A model generated the notes under the pieces. That model saw only the letters and a program-made list of their open reading frames with translations, had not been told where the DNA came from and ran no database searches. 64,000 bases of DNA from Tenacibaculum sp. Bg11-29 (lineage in GTDB: Bacteria; Bacteroidota; Bacteroidia; Flavobacteriales; Flavobacteriaceae): assembly GCF_002836595.1 (NCBI RefSeq), contig NZ_PJBB01000003.1, positions 3,750,501 through 3,814,500 on the forward strand. Direction: 5' to 3'. The translations under genes were made by a program, and so were the position numbers. How positions within the stretch are numbered: position 1 is the first letter of the stretch; each line of letters opens with the position of its first letter. This document shows, one piece after another, positions 33,096-48,000 of this stretch.

Positions 33096-36000
33096 TTATC
33101 TATATAATGTAAAGTGTCCCATTAGTTTTTTCTCTTCTCCTGATAATTCATTGTAATAAAGAGTATACCAGTAATCTCCTGCTGGTAATGGTTTACCATC
33201 ATAGGTACCATCCCAACCTTGTTGCATTCCTCTAAACTTAGTTATTTCACGGGCATATCTATCAAATATATATACTTTTAAATTATGGTAGTTCTCTACT
33301 TCTAAAGGATACCAAAAATCGTTAACTCCATCACCATCTGGTGTAAATAAGTTTAATACAGTTATTGTTATATAAACTCCTTCTATAGTTATTGTTACTT
33401 CACATCCTCTAGCATCTGTTACCGTTATCGTATAATCTTTTGTTTGTAAAATTACAATTTCATTTTCATCTTCATAGTCAACTCCATCAACTGTAAAACT
33501 ATAAGGAGGTAAACCAAAATCTACATTTGCTATTAACTTATTTTTCTGAGAATCATCAATTGTCATTGTTAACGCTTGAATATCTTCAATATCAATAGGA
33601 TCTGACACTAAACTTTCTGAACATGAAGTTACAGTATCTGTAGCTGTAACAGTATAACCATTACCTGCGGCTACATCAATAAACTCACCAGTTGTATTTG
33701 TTGTTACTAATGCACCTCCTAGGTATAAACTATAAGACATGTTATTCTTATACTTATCAGCTACAATTGCTTTGATTATATTTCCTGTCGGACAAGTATA
33801 TTCAAAATCTACTGTTAATTCTAAATCTACAGATTCTATGGTTGTTAATGGTGCTATTGATTTTGGTGGGCATCCTCCTCCACTATCTCTTACACTAATT
33901 AAATATGTTGTATTTGCTTCAATTCCTGCTGCAGCACCTATTGTTATTTGATTTTGATTATAAGGTGTTGCGAACTCAACATTATTAATACTAATATAGT
34001 AAGGCTGTGTTCCTCCTTGAACATCAACAGTAATTATTGGTGTTGGACTACTTAAACAAATTTGTTCTGTTACACTAACCAAACTTATTTCTAATTCATC
34101 TGGTTCCAATATCTCTACTCTTATAGGTGCATTTATACAACCTACAATATCTTTAACAGTTACCCAATACACACCAGCTCCTAGATTCTCAAATACACCA
34201 TTTTTCACATATTTGTTTTCTGGGTATTCAGGACTACTTGGTTCAGAAACAATATTGAATTCATAATCTCCATTACCTTCTTGACCTGTTGCTGTAATTA
34301 TACCTGTATTACTACCAAAACATGTTACATTTTGAGTAGCTACAGCGGTTCCAACTAATGGTAGAGGTTGAGTAATTGTATACTGACCTGTTATAATACT
34401 ACAAACCTCTCCTCCTTTTGTGCTTCTTACGTTAATTTTATAAGTTCCTACATCTAAATTTGAAAATGAATTTGATATTTGCCAAGTACCATCTATTGGA
34501 GTATCTGATGCATCTAATAATTGGTATTCATAATTACCAAGACCATTTTCTGCATTTGCACTTAATACTGCATTTGCATCTCCGTTACATGTTATAAATG
34601 CCGATGCTGTATCTAAAGTTGCAGTTAAGCCTATATATGAGCTAATTGTTATTATTCTAGGATTTGAAATACATGACTCTGTATCTCTTACATAAAACTG
34701 ATGTTCACCTGCCCCTACACTAAATATATGATTTGGACCAGCATTTGGTGCTAAGAAATTAACTCCGTCAATACTAAATTCATAAGGCCCTGTTCCTCCT
34801 GCTCCTGATACTTCAACTGTTGCCTGTGTTGTATTACATGTAATATCTGCTGTAATATTTGCTGATGCAATTGTTTTAGTTGGATCAACTATATCAATAG
34901 GTCCTACTCTTCCGTCACAAGAATAACCATCAGACACTATTACTGAATACCCAACTCCTGCTGATAGGTTAGTAAATATTGGTGATGCTTGAGTTGTTGT
35001 TCTAGTTCCGTCAGGATATTCTAAAGCATACATATAATTTATAGGTGCATCTTGTAATTGCCCCCCTAAAACATTTATTGCTTCAATTGTAGCTGTATAC
35101 TCTCCAATACAATCGTTAGGTGTTACGGTATAACTTCCTGTTATTGTAGTACCTGGATCTAATTGAAAAGTTATCACTACTGTACAATTATTAGCATCTC
35201 TAACTGTAGCTTGATAGTTACCTGCTTCTAAACCTGTAATTACATTATTATTACCAAAGTTTTGAATGGTAACACTTGTTGTTGTATTTATCAATTCATA
35301 TTCATAAGCTCCCCAACCTCCTTGTGCTGTTAAGTCAACTTCTCCAGAAGTTAAAACATTACATTTTAAGTATGTTAATTCTTCTGAAAGCGTTAGAACA
35401 CTATCTGGTTCTTCAATAGTAAAATTACCTGATGTAACTGTACAGAAAGGTGTATTTGGCATATTTACAACAATATAATAATCACCTCCTGGTAACGTAT
35501 TTATTGTTGTTACTGCATTTCCAATACCATTACCTATCTGACCTGTTGTTACTCCTCCTACATTGAAAACTTCATATGAATAAATATCAACATATGGTGT
35601 GCTTGGATTAAAAATTAAATCGACACTTCCGTTACCTCCAGAACAAGCTCTTTGAATGTTATTAACTATTAACTCATATTCTGGTGTTTCATTTACAGTA
35701 TAATATTCTGTAAATACACAATTTGTATCAGTATTTTCAATTTCAATTCTATAATTTCCTGTTGCTAGTAAACTAATGAAATCTCCATCAATTGTTCTTA
35801 TTGGTTCCAATAATAAACCTGTTGTATCATTATACAGTCTATACTCTACATTTGCTATTGCTATTGTAGAACTGTATGTTGCAATAATATCTTCACCATT
35901 ATTACAATCAATTGCTTTTTGAGACGTAACTGTTACCCCTGTAATTCTTGCAAAAGGGTTTATAGTTCTTATTATTGTGTCTGAACAATTATTATCGTCA

Positions 36001-39000
36001 AAAACAGTAACTGTTATTTGACCTCCTGCTTCATTTGTAACAGTATAACTAAATACTCCACTATCTTGAGTAAGATCATCTGTGGTATCTCCAGGTGTAC
36101 CATTATCATATACAAATACTGCTCTTACAAAATTACCAGTACCTCCTGCTCCTACAGTATTTACTGACACTACAGCATTATTTGTTTCATTTCCTGTTGT
36201 ACAACCAAACTCACTTATTGTAACTGCTCCAGAAATATCAATATCAGCATTTTCAGTAATTGTTACGTTTCTAATACTTGAACATCCATTAGTCCCTGTT
36301 GCTGTAATTGTATAAATACCAGCTGGTAAATCTTCAAATGTACTTGTTGCAACATCTAAAGTTCCTGCTATTGGAGCTATAGTATAAGTTAATGGTGATA
36401 TACCATTATTAACAGGTGTCATCGTTATTGCACCATCTGAACTACCATTACAAATATCATCAATAACTGCCACAGCTGTAAACATTGGCTGTAATGCTGC
36501 TGCAATATCAATAGTTCTTACTACTGGACAGGCTGCTGGTGATGCATCTTCATCTGTTACTGTTACCGTATAAGTTCCTGCTACTGTTGGACTAAATGTT
36601 TGACCACTTATAAATGCTGTTCCGGCAACAATTACTGCGCTTGGACCTGCAATTTCATAGGTGTAATTATTAGATCCTGATGCTACTGTGATAACAACTG
36701 TTCCTGCCATTGGTATTGAACAAGTTAAATCTTTAGTCGTTGCTAAACTAAATACTAAATCTTCACTTATCGTTATCGCTGCTCCTGCTGGTGCAGCACA
36801 TCCGTTTGAATCGGTTACACTTACTGTGTAAACTTCTGCTGATAAATTAGCAAAAGTATGAGTCGTAGTTGCTATTACTCCTGTATTTCCTACTTCTACT
36901 CCGCCACTATTTGTTAATACATATGTATAGCTTCCTGTTCCTCCTGCTGCTGTTACTTCAATACTTCCGCCTACACTGGTATCACATGAATTATCTAATT
37001 CTGTAACTCCAAACGTTACTGCTACTGGAGCTGCTACTACAACATCTGCCGATGCTCCTTCACATCCATTTACATCACGTACTCGTATTGTGTAATTTCC
37101 TGCTGGTAAACCTGTAAATACATTGTTATTTAAGTTCGTTGCAAAAACATCTCCTGCTCTATAAGGAACGTTTGGTGCTCCTGTTACTTCTAACTGATAT
37201 GTATATCCGCCAAATCCATCTGCTCCTGTTGCTGTAATTGTTGCATCTGAAATTCCTGTACAACTTACTCCTGGATCTACTATTCCGCTTACTGATAAAA
37301 TTGCAGTAGGCTCTACTATTGTAAATTCATTTGTCTGAATCGTACAGAATGGTGTATTTGGACTCATATTAATTGATACATAATATGTTCCTGCTGGTAA
37401 ACCTGCTATCGTTTCTGTTACATTTCCAACTCCACTTCCTGTTACTGCTGGTACTAAAGAGGCTCCTGCTGATGTTAATACTTCATAATCATAACCTAAG
37501 GTATATGGTGTACTTACATCAAAACTTACATCAATACTTCCACCACTTACTCCGAAACAGGTGGTTTGTGGGTTATTTGCGATTGCTGTAAAGGCTGGTT
37601 CAGCATCTACTGTATATTCTTTTGTGAATACACAACCTGTTACTGGGTGTGTTGCTGTTATCTCATAAGTTCCTGTTGGTAAATCTGTAAAACTTGCTGA
37701 ACTTGTACCTAATGCTACTAATTCAACTGTTGATCCTACATAACCTGCTGGTGCACTTATAATGTTATAAGTAACATTTGAAATATCTGTTAATGTTTTA
37801 ACAGTGATATTATCTCCTGTTGTACAATCAATTGCTTTTGCTTGAGTAATTGTAATATCAGTAATAGCATCAAATGCATTAATTATTGTTGATGCTGATA
37901 ATGACATACAACTTGCACTATCTACTACTTCTACATAATAAGATCCTCCTGCAACATCTGTTATTATAAATACATGATCTGTACCTGTTACTGTTACTGT
38001 CGTTACTTCAACATCATCTGCTCTATTGGTTGAGTTATCTGCTGGGTTATCTCCTAGTACATCATGGTAAAGTCTTACCGTTGAATATACCGTAGATCCT
38101 CCTGATACTCCTGATCCATCTAGTGCATTTATACTTAATGTCGCATTCTGTACATTATTTGTATTCGCAGCACAAGCAAATTGAACATCTAATGGTGCCG
38201 TTACCGTTAATAATGGATTGTCTTCTACTAATATATTTAGCTCATCTGTAGAACAGCCATTATCACCTTCAACTGTTACTGTATAGGTTCCCGCTGGTAC
38301 AGCTATAAATGAACTGCTTGCTGCATCCCATGTTGCTTGACCTGCTAATAATCCTGCTCCGGCTGTTTGAATAATACTATAAGTATATGGCGTTAATCCT
38401 GTTGTTACTGAAACTGCTATACTTCCGTTTGCGCCTCCGTTACAGGTCACATCTACTACACTTGTCGTAAACACTGGTTGTAATGCTGCTGCAATATCAA
38501 TAGTTCTTACTACTGGACAGGCTGCTGGTGATGCATCTTCATCTGTTACTGTTACTGTATAAGTACCTGTAACTGTTGGACTAAATGTTTGACCACTTAT
38601 AAATGCTGATCCGGCTGGAATTGCTGTAAATCCTACTGGTCCTGCGACTTCATAAGTATAATTGTTAGATCCTGATGCTACTGTGATAACAACTGTTCCT
38701 GCTGTTGGTGCTGAACATGTTAAATCTTTAGTCGTTGCTAAACTAAATACTAAATCTTCACTTATCGTTATCGCTGCTCCTGCTGGTGCAGCACATCCGT
38801 TTGAATCGGTTACACTTACTGTATAAACTTCTGCTGATAAATTAGCAAAAGTATGTGTCGTAGTTGTTATTACTCCTGTATTTCCTACTTCTACTCCGCC
38901 ACTATTTGTTAATACATATGTATAGCTTCCTGTTCCTCCTGCTGCTGTTACTTCGATACTTCCGCCTACACTGGTATCACATGAATTATCTAATTCTGTA

Positions 39001-42000
39001 ACTCCAAACGTTACTGCTACTGGAGCTGCTACTACAACATCTGCCGATGCTCCTTCACATCCATTTACATCACGTACTCGTATTGTGTAATTTCCTGCTG
39101 GTAAACCTGTAAATACATTGTTATTTAAGTTCGTTGCAAAAACATCTCCTGCTCTATAAGGAACGTTTGGTGCTCCTGTTACTTCTAACTGATATGTATA
39201 TCCGCCAAATCCATCTGCTCCTGTTGCTGTAATTGTTGCATCTGAAATTCCTGTACAACTTACTCCTGGATCTACTATTCCGCTTACTGATAAAATTGCA
39301 GTAGGCTCTACTATTGTAAATTCATTTGTCTGAATCGTACAGAATGGTGTATTTGGACTCATATTAATTGATACATAATATGTTCCTGCTGGTAAACCTG
39401 CTATCGTTTCTGTTACATTTCCAACTCCACTTCCTGTTACTGCTGGTACTAAAGAGGCTCCTGCTGATGTTAATACTTCATAATCATAACCTAAGGTATA
39501 TGGTGTACTTACATCAAAACTTACATCAATACTTCCACCACTTACTCCGAAACAGGTGGTTTGTGGGTTATTTGCGATTGCTGTAAAGGCTGGTTCAGCA
39601 TCTACTGTATATTCTTTTGTGAATACACAACCTGTTACTGGGTGTGTTGCTGTTATCTCATAAGTTCCTGTTGGTAAATCTGTAAAACTTGCTGAACTTG
39701 TACCTAATGCTACTAATTCAACTGTTGATCCTACATAACCTGCTGGTGCACTTATAATGTTATAAGTAACATTTGAAATATCTGTTAATGTTTTAACAGT
39801 GATATTATCTCCTGTTGTACAATCAATTGCTTTTGCTTGAGTAATTGTAATATCAGTAATAGCATCAAATGCATTAATTATTGTTGATGCTGATAATGAC
39901 ATACAACTTGCACTATCTACTACTTCTACATAATAAGATCCTCCTGCAACATCTGTTATTATAAATACATGATCTGTACCTGTTACTGTTACTGTCGTTA
40001 CTTCAACATCATCTGCTCTATTGGTTGAGTTATCTGCTGGGTTATCTCCTAGTACATCATGGTAAAGTCTTACCGTTGAATATACCGTAGATCCTCCTGA
40101 TACTCCTGATCCATCTAGTGCATTTATACTTAATGTCGCATTCTGTACATTATTTGTATTCGCAGCACAAGCAAATTGAACATCTAATGGTGCCGTTACC
40201 GTTAATAATGGATTGTCTTCTACTAATATATTTAGCTCATCTGTAGAACAGCCATTATCACCTTCAACTGTTACTGTATAGGTTCCCGCTGGTACAGCTA
40301 TAAATGAACTGCTTGCTGCATCCCATGTTGCTTGACCTGCTAATAATCCTGCTCCGGCTGTTTGAATAATACTATAAGTATATGGCGTTAATCCTGTTGT
40401 TACTGAAACTGCTATACTTCCGTTTGCGCCTCCGTTACAGGTCACATCTACTACACTTGTCGTAAACACTGGTTGTAATGCTGCTGCAATATCAATAGTT
40501 CTTACTACTGGACAGGCTGCTGGTGATGCATCTTCATCTGTTACTGTTACTGTATAAGTACCTGTAACTGTTGGACTAAATGTTTGACCACTTATAAATG
40601 CTGATCCGGCTGGAATTGCTGTAAATCCTACTGGTCCTGCGACTTCATAAGTATAATTGTTAGATCCTGATGCTACTGTGATAACAACTGTTCCTGCTGT
40701 TGGTGCTGAACATGTTAAATCTTTAGTCGTTGCTAAACTAAATACTAAATCTTCACTTATCGTTATCGCTGCTCCTGCTGGTGCAGCACATCCGTTTGAA
40801 TCGGTTACACTTACTGTATAAACTTCTGCTGATAAATTAGCAAAAGTATGTGTCGTAGTTGTTATTACTCCTGTATTTCCTACTTCTACTCCGCCACTAT
40901 TTGTTAATACATATGTATAGCTTCCTGTTCCTCCTGCTGCTGTTACTTCGATACTTCCGCCTACACTGGTATCACATGAATTATCTAATTCTGTAACTCC
41001 AAACGTTACTGCTACTGGAGCTGCTACTACAACATCTGCCGATGCTCCTTCACATCCATTTACATCACGTACTCGTATTGTGTAATTTCCTGCTGGTAAA
41101 CCTGTAAATACATTGTTATTTAAGTTCGTTGCAAAAACATCTCCTGCTCTATAAGGAACGTTTGGTGCTCCTGTTACTTCTAACTGATATGTATATCCGC
41201 CAAATCCATCTGCTCCTGTTGCTGTAATTGTTGCATCTGAAATTCCTGTACAACTTACTCCTGGATCTACTATTCCGCTTACTGATAAAATTGCAGTAGG
41301 CTCTACTATTGTAAATTCATTTGTCTGAATCGTACAGAATGGTGTATTTGGACTCATATTAATTGATACATAATATGTTCCTGCTGGTAAACCTGCTATC
41401 GTTTCTGTTACATTTCCAACTCCACTTCCTGTTACTGCTGGTACTAAAGAGGCTCCTGCTGATGTTAATACTTCATAATCATAACCTAAGGTATATGGTG
41501 TACTTACATCAAAACTTACATCAATACTTCCACCACTTACTCCGAAACAGGTGGTTTGTGGGTTATTTGCGATTGCTGTAAAGGCTGGTTCAGCATCTAC
41601 TGTATATTCTTTTGTGAATACACAACCTGTTACTGGGTGTGTTGCTGTTATCTCATAAGTTCCTGTTGGTAAATCTGTAAAACTTGCTGAACTTGTACCT
41701 AATGCTACTAATTCAACTGTTGATCCTACATAACCTGCTGGTGCACTTATAATGTTATAAGTAACATTTGAAATATCTGTTAATGTTTTAACAGTGATAT
41801 TATCTCCTGTTGTACAATCAATTGCTTTTGCTTGAGTAATTGTAATATCAGTAATAGCATCAAATGCATTAATTATTGTTGATGCTGATAATGACATACA
41901 ACTTGCACTATCTACTACTTCTACATAATAAGATCCTCCTGCAACATCTGTTATTATAAATACATGATCTGTACCTGTTACTGTTACTGTCGTTACTTCA

Positions 42001-45000
42001 ACATCATCTGCTCTATTGGTTGAGTTATCTGCTGGATTATCTCCTAGTACGTCATGGTAAAGTCTTACTGTAGAATATACCGTAGTTCCTCCTGATACTC
42101 CAAAAGTATCTAGTGCATTTATACTTAATGTCGCATTGTTTACTGTATTTGTATTCGCTGCACATGCAAACTGAACGTCTAATGGGGCTGTTACTGTTAA
42201 TAATGGATTATCATCTACTACGATATTTAATTCGTCTGTAGAACATCCATTATCTCCCGAAACTGTTACAGTATATGTTCCCGCTGGTACATCTATAAAT
42301 GAATTGCTTGTTGCATCCCATGTTGCTAATCCGGCTCCTAAAACTGGTAAATCTGTTTTAACAATACTATAAACATATGGCGTTAAACCTACCGTTACTG
42401 AAACTCCAATACTTCCGTTTGCTGAACCATCACACGTCGCATCAACTACACTTGTCGTAAAAACTGGCTGTAAGGCTGGTTGTACTATAAATGTTTTTGT
42501 TAACGTACAGTTAGGTGTTTCAGCTGTATCTGTTATTATTATTGTATAATCATCTGCAACAGCTGTGCTAAAAGTAAATGGATTACTTGGTAGAGCGGTT
42601 CCTGCTGTTACTACTACTCCACTAACAGTACCTGTTACTTCGTAAGTATATATACCACTACCACTAGTTACATTTACATCATATGTTGCTTCATCTGCTG
42701 GAGATGGAGTATCGCATGTTAAGTTTTTGGTTGATGTTACAGTATACTCTAAACTTGGTTGTATATCAGCATTTGTAGTAACTGTACACCCACTAGCATC
42801 TCTTACTGTTATAATATGATTACCTGGTGTTAAGTTTTCAGCAATAAACTCAGCATATCCTAAACCTCCATCTAATACGACTAAGCTACTGAATGCTCCA
42901 GCATCTACTGAGAACTGATAAGGGCCTGTTCCGCTATTAACTCTCGTGGTAATTGTTTTATTAACACCACAACTATTTGGCGTACTACTTATAACATTAG
43001 GTAATTGACCGACGACGAGAGATTCTGGTCCTACTGTTGTTGTACAACTATTACCATTACTATCTGTTATTGTTATATTAATTCCTGTAACATCTAAAGT
43101 AGGATTTGTTACATCTGCATAAGCAAACTCAATAGTTGTTCCTGAAACTATAGCATCTGCAGGAAGGAAGTTAACAGAAGAAGCTACTGAATATGTATAC
43201 GGTTCTATTCCCCCTGTAGCGTTTATACTTATAACCCCATTAGTACTACATGTTATATCACTTACTACTGTTAAGGTTGCATTTATTGGTGCAGTTTCTA
43301 ATATCTCTATGTTTGGACTCGCAAAAGTACATGTTCCTGCATTATTCTCTATCTCTAAATAATAAGTTCCAGGAGAAAGAGTTCCGTTTCCAGCTGGCAA
43401 TATCGGTGCTAAACTACCTTGTGTTCCTGTTTCTACTGAAGTAGAGACTCCTGTAACAACGTTAAGACTAAAAAGCTCCCAATTAATTGCTGGAACACCT
43501 CCTGTAAGTAAATTTGATGTAGTATCATCAATATCAAACTGTAAACTACCAGTATTTCCTCCATTACAAGATTCACTTAGAATTGAAGGTGTTATTACTA
43601 CATCAATATCAATAATAAAAGTATCATCTACTTTTACACAATCATTATCTCCTAAATCTTTAACAAAGAAATAATAAGTTCTCCCTGGAGTTAACCCATT
43701 AAATGTATAAGTAGTTGCAGCAGTACCAATACCTGCAGGTTGCCATCCACTAGGACCAGGTGCTACTTGTATTGTATTATAAGTATATTGATAATTTCCA
43801 ACACCTCCTGAAACATTTACTACTGCTTCTGCTCCTGTAGTACAATCTGCCGAATTAGTAGTAACATTCACTACTAAAGGACTTACTTCAAAAGGCATTG
43901 TATAAGAGCCTATACTGTTAAAGCAATAGGTTATCAATTCTGTTGCTATATCAGTAATTCTAATAGCAGGAAAAGTTACTGTTCCATAATTAAAATCTGG
44001 ACTCCCATCAGTTCCTCTAAAAATAGGACTGTCTTGCCATGTTACTCCATTATCAACACTAAACTGTAGTTTATTTGGTGCTGAAATTGTAGGAAAACCT
44101 GTAAAATCATATCCGAATAAAGTTTCATTTGTTCCTAAAGCAAATGGTGTACCACAAATAGGTCTTTCTGGAACAATTGAAATTGTTAATGCAGGTGGAT
44201 CAGTTAGTGTTACACTTTGACTATCTGTACATCCTAAATCATCTGTGATTTCTACTGTATATGTTTCTGCTGGTAAATTATCAAAACTAAAACCTGTACC
44301 AATAAAACCTGTTAAAGTTCTTGCTACTATAATACCACCACTATCTGCAATAGTAATAATATGTGGTGATTGACCTGTGTTTACAGTAATTACGCCTTTA
44401 ATACTTCCTGTTCTTCCGTTACAAGTTGGCTGATTACCTGTTATTGTAATTGCTACTGGTGTTATTTGCTCAATTACTACATCTTGGATTATGAATTCAC
44501 AATTTGCATCATCTCTTACATATATATCATAAGTACCTGCTGCTAAATTAGTAATTGGATTTGTTGTTGAAAATACTCCTGCAACACTACCATCAATTAC
44601 TGCTGAAAATTCGTAACCTATCGTAGATCCTCCTGTTGGAAATACTTCTATTTGCCCCGTAGGACTTCCTAATGGTACACAACTAGCATTTGTTGGTATA
44701 GCTGTTGCTACTAATGTATTATTTATTGTAACAGCTGCTGTTTCTATACAACCAGCAATATCTCTAATACTTACTGTGTAGCCTATGTTAGATAAACCTG
44801 TAATACTAAAAGAAGTTGCGTTAGCTGGAGTTGGTGTTTGCCATGTTGCTCCATCTAAACTATATTCATAAGTACCATTACCATTCGTTATGTTTACATC
44901 AATAATACCATTAACTCCGTCATAACATTGTGGAACTGCTGTGAAAATTATAGCTTCTCTAACTGGTACATTTATTAAAAATGGTGTCGAACGACAACTT

Positions 45001-48000
45001 TCTACATCTATTGCTACAACCCAATAATCTCCAGCTATATCAATATCTGTAAATGGTGCGCCTGTTTGAACTGCTGCTCCGGTTGCCGTTGCATTATCAA
45101 ATAATTCATATGTATATGCTGCTCCGTTTCCTCCTGATGTCGTTGGTGTTATTGTTATTGTTGCTCCATCTAAAGTAGGATCTGCATCACATGTAATATC
45201 TTTTGTTACTGTTGCTGCAACGACTATTGGTGATGGATCTGATAAAACAACTGGATCTAACGTAATGTTACAATCTGTGACTGGTGCCCCTGTTGGTTTT
45301 ACTAAAATGTTATAAGTAATGTTATCTAAATTCGGAATCGTAAATGGATTTGCTCCTGATGCAATCCAAGTTCCTCCACCATCTAATGAATAATCAAAAT
45401 CTGTTGGTACTGTTGATGGAAATGAAGCCGTAACCTCTATTGTTCCATTGGTATCTCCAATACAAACAGGATTCGTTTGATTTGTTACTACTGCTGTAAA
45501 TTCTTGATTATCTAAAATCGTAATGTTTACAACATCTACCGTACAATCACTTCCATAATCAACGGTTACTGTATAAGTACCATCTGATAAATCATTGAAA
45601 ATACCTGTCGTATTTGTTGTTGCTCCTAAAGTATAATTATATACTCCTGCTGGTAAAGCTGTTATTGTAATATTTCCTGTCCCATCACAATTATAAGCTA
45701 CTGCACTTGTTAATCCTGGTGCTGTTGGTAATGCTGGTATAACAACTGCTGGTGTTGTTACAAAATTACATGTATTTACATCGCTTATTGTTACCGTATA
45801 ACTTCCATCTGTTAATCCTGTAAATACATGATCAAAAGTTACAGTATCTGTAGTGTGTGTTGTCGTAGTAATTCCATCATCTAATGTATATGTATAAGGT
45901 GGTGTTCCTCCTACTACATTCTCTACTGTAATTTCTCCTAATTGAAGACATGTATAATCTTGTGATTGTCTTGAGTCTCCAGCTATTGCATTTGGTGCGG
46001 TTATTATTACCGTCTCTGGTAATGGATTCGTACATCCATTTGCATCCGTAACTAAAACATCATAAGTTCCTTCGGCTAATGTTCCAAAAGAAATTGCAGC
46101 ATCTGATGAAGGTCCAAACGTATGAACTGTTCCTGGTGCTCCTTGAAGTGTTAATGTTGTTGTATAATTTGAAGTTCCATTACTTATTGCAATATTAACA
46201 GTTCCAGTGCCTCCACTACAATCTGGTTGCACAGCCGTTACTACTACTGTAGGATCTGCTATTCTTGTTATTGTTACATTTTCTGAATATTCACAATATC
46301 CAACTGCGCCTCCTTGGTCTCTTACACTTACACTATAAGTTCCTGCCGCTACATTTATTGGACTTGTTGTTGTGGTTATTACTGCTCCAACTGTTGGTGC
46401 TAATGGTGTTACTACATACTGGTAGTTTCCATCTCCTCCAATTGGTGTAATGGCTATCTGTCCTAATGCACTACAAATCTCATTTGTTAGTACAACAGTC
46501 GCTGTTATTTGTGGGTTAATTGTTGCTGGTTCGGTTGTCGTACATTCAAAACCATCTATAACGGTTACATTATAGGTACCATCTGTTAATCCTGTAAATA
46601 TATTTGATGCCTGTGTAGTTGTTCCACCATCTAAGCTGTATAAATAATTACCATTACCAGTTGTTATATTTACAGTTAATGTTCCGTTTGTTCCATCATA
46701 ACAAACCTCTGGTGTTACTGTAAAAGCTAATACAACTTTATCTGGTACATTTACTAGAACTGGTATCGAACGACAACTTTCTACATCTATTGCTACAACC
46801 CAATAATCTCCAGCTATATCAATATCTGTAAATGGTGCGCCTGTTTGAACTGCTGCTCCGGTTGCCGTTGCATTATCAAATAATTCATATGTATATGCTG
46901 CTCCGTTTCCTCCTGATGTCGTTGGTGTTATTGTTATTGTTGCTCCATCTAAAGTAGGATCTGCATCACATGTAATATCTTTTGTTACTGTTGCTGCAAC
47001 GACTATTGGTGATGGATCTGATAAAACAACTGGATCTAACGTAATGTTACAATCTGTGACTGGTGCCCCTGTTGGTTTTACTAAAATGTTATAAGTAATG
47101 TTATCTAAATTCGGAATCGTAAATGGATTTGCTCCTGATGCAATCCAAGTTCCTCCACCATCTAATGAATAATCAAAATCTGTTGGTACTGTTGATGGAA
47201 ATGAAGCCGTAACCTCTATTGTTCCATTGGTATCTCCAATACAAACAGGATTCGTTTGATTTGTTACTACTGCTGTAAATTCTTGATTATCTAAAATCGT
47301 AATGTTTACAACATCTACCGTACAATCACTTCCATAATCAACGGTTACTGTATAAGTACCATCTGATAAATCATTGAAAATACCTGTCGTATTTGTTGTT
47401 GCTCCTAAAGTATAATTATATACTCCTGCTGGTAAAGCTGTTATTGTAATATTTCCTGTCCCATCACAATTATAAGCTACTGCACTTGTTAATCCTGGTG
47501 CTGTTGGTAATGCTGGTATAACAACTGCTGGTGTTGTTACAAAATTACATGTATTTACATCGCTTATTGTTACCGTATAACTTCCATCTGTTAATCCTGT
47601 AAATACATGATCAAAAGTTACAGTATCTGTAGTGTGTGTTGTCGTAGTAATTCCATCATCTAATGTATATGTATAAGGTGGTGTTCCTCCTACTACATTC
47701 TCTACTGTAATTTCTCCTAATTGAAGACATGTATAATCTTGTGATTGTCTTGAGTCTCCAGCTATTGCATTTGGTGCGGTTATTATTACCGTCTCTGGTA
47801 ATGGATTCGTACATCCATTTGCATCCGTAACTAAAACATCATAAGTTCCTTCGGCTAATGTTCCAAAAGAAATTGCAGCATCTGATGAAGGTCCAAACGT
47901 ATGAACTGTTCCTGGTGCTCCTTGAAGTGTTAATGTTGTTGTATAATTTGAAGTTCCATTACTTATTGCAATATTAACAGTTCCAGTGCCTCCACTACAA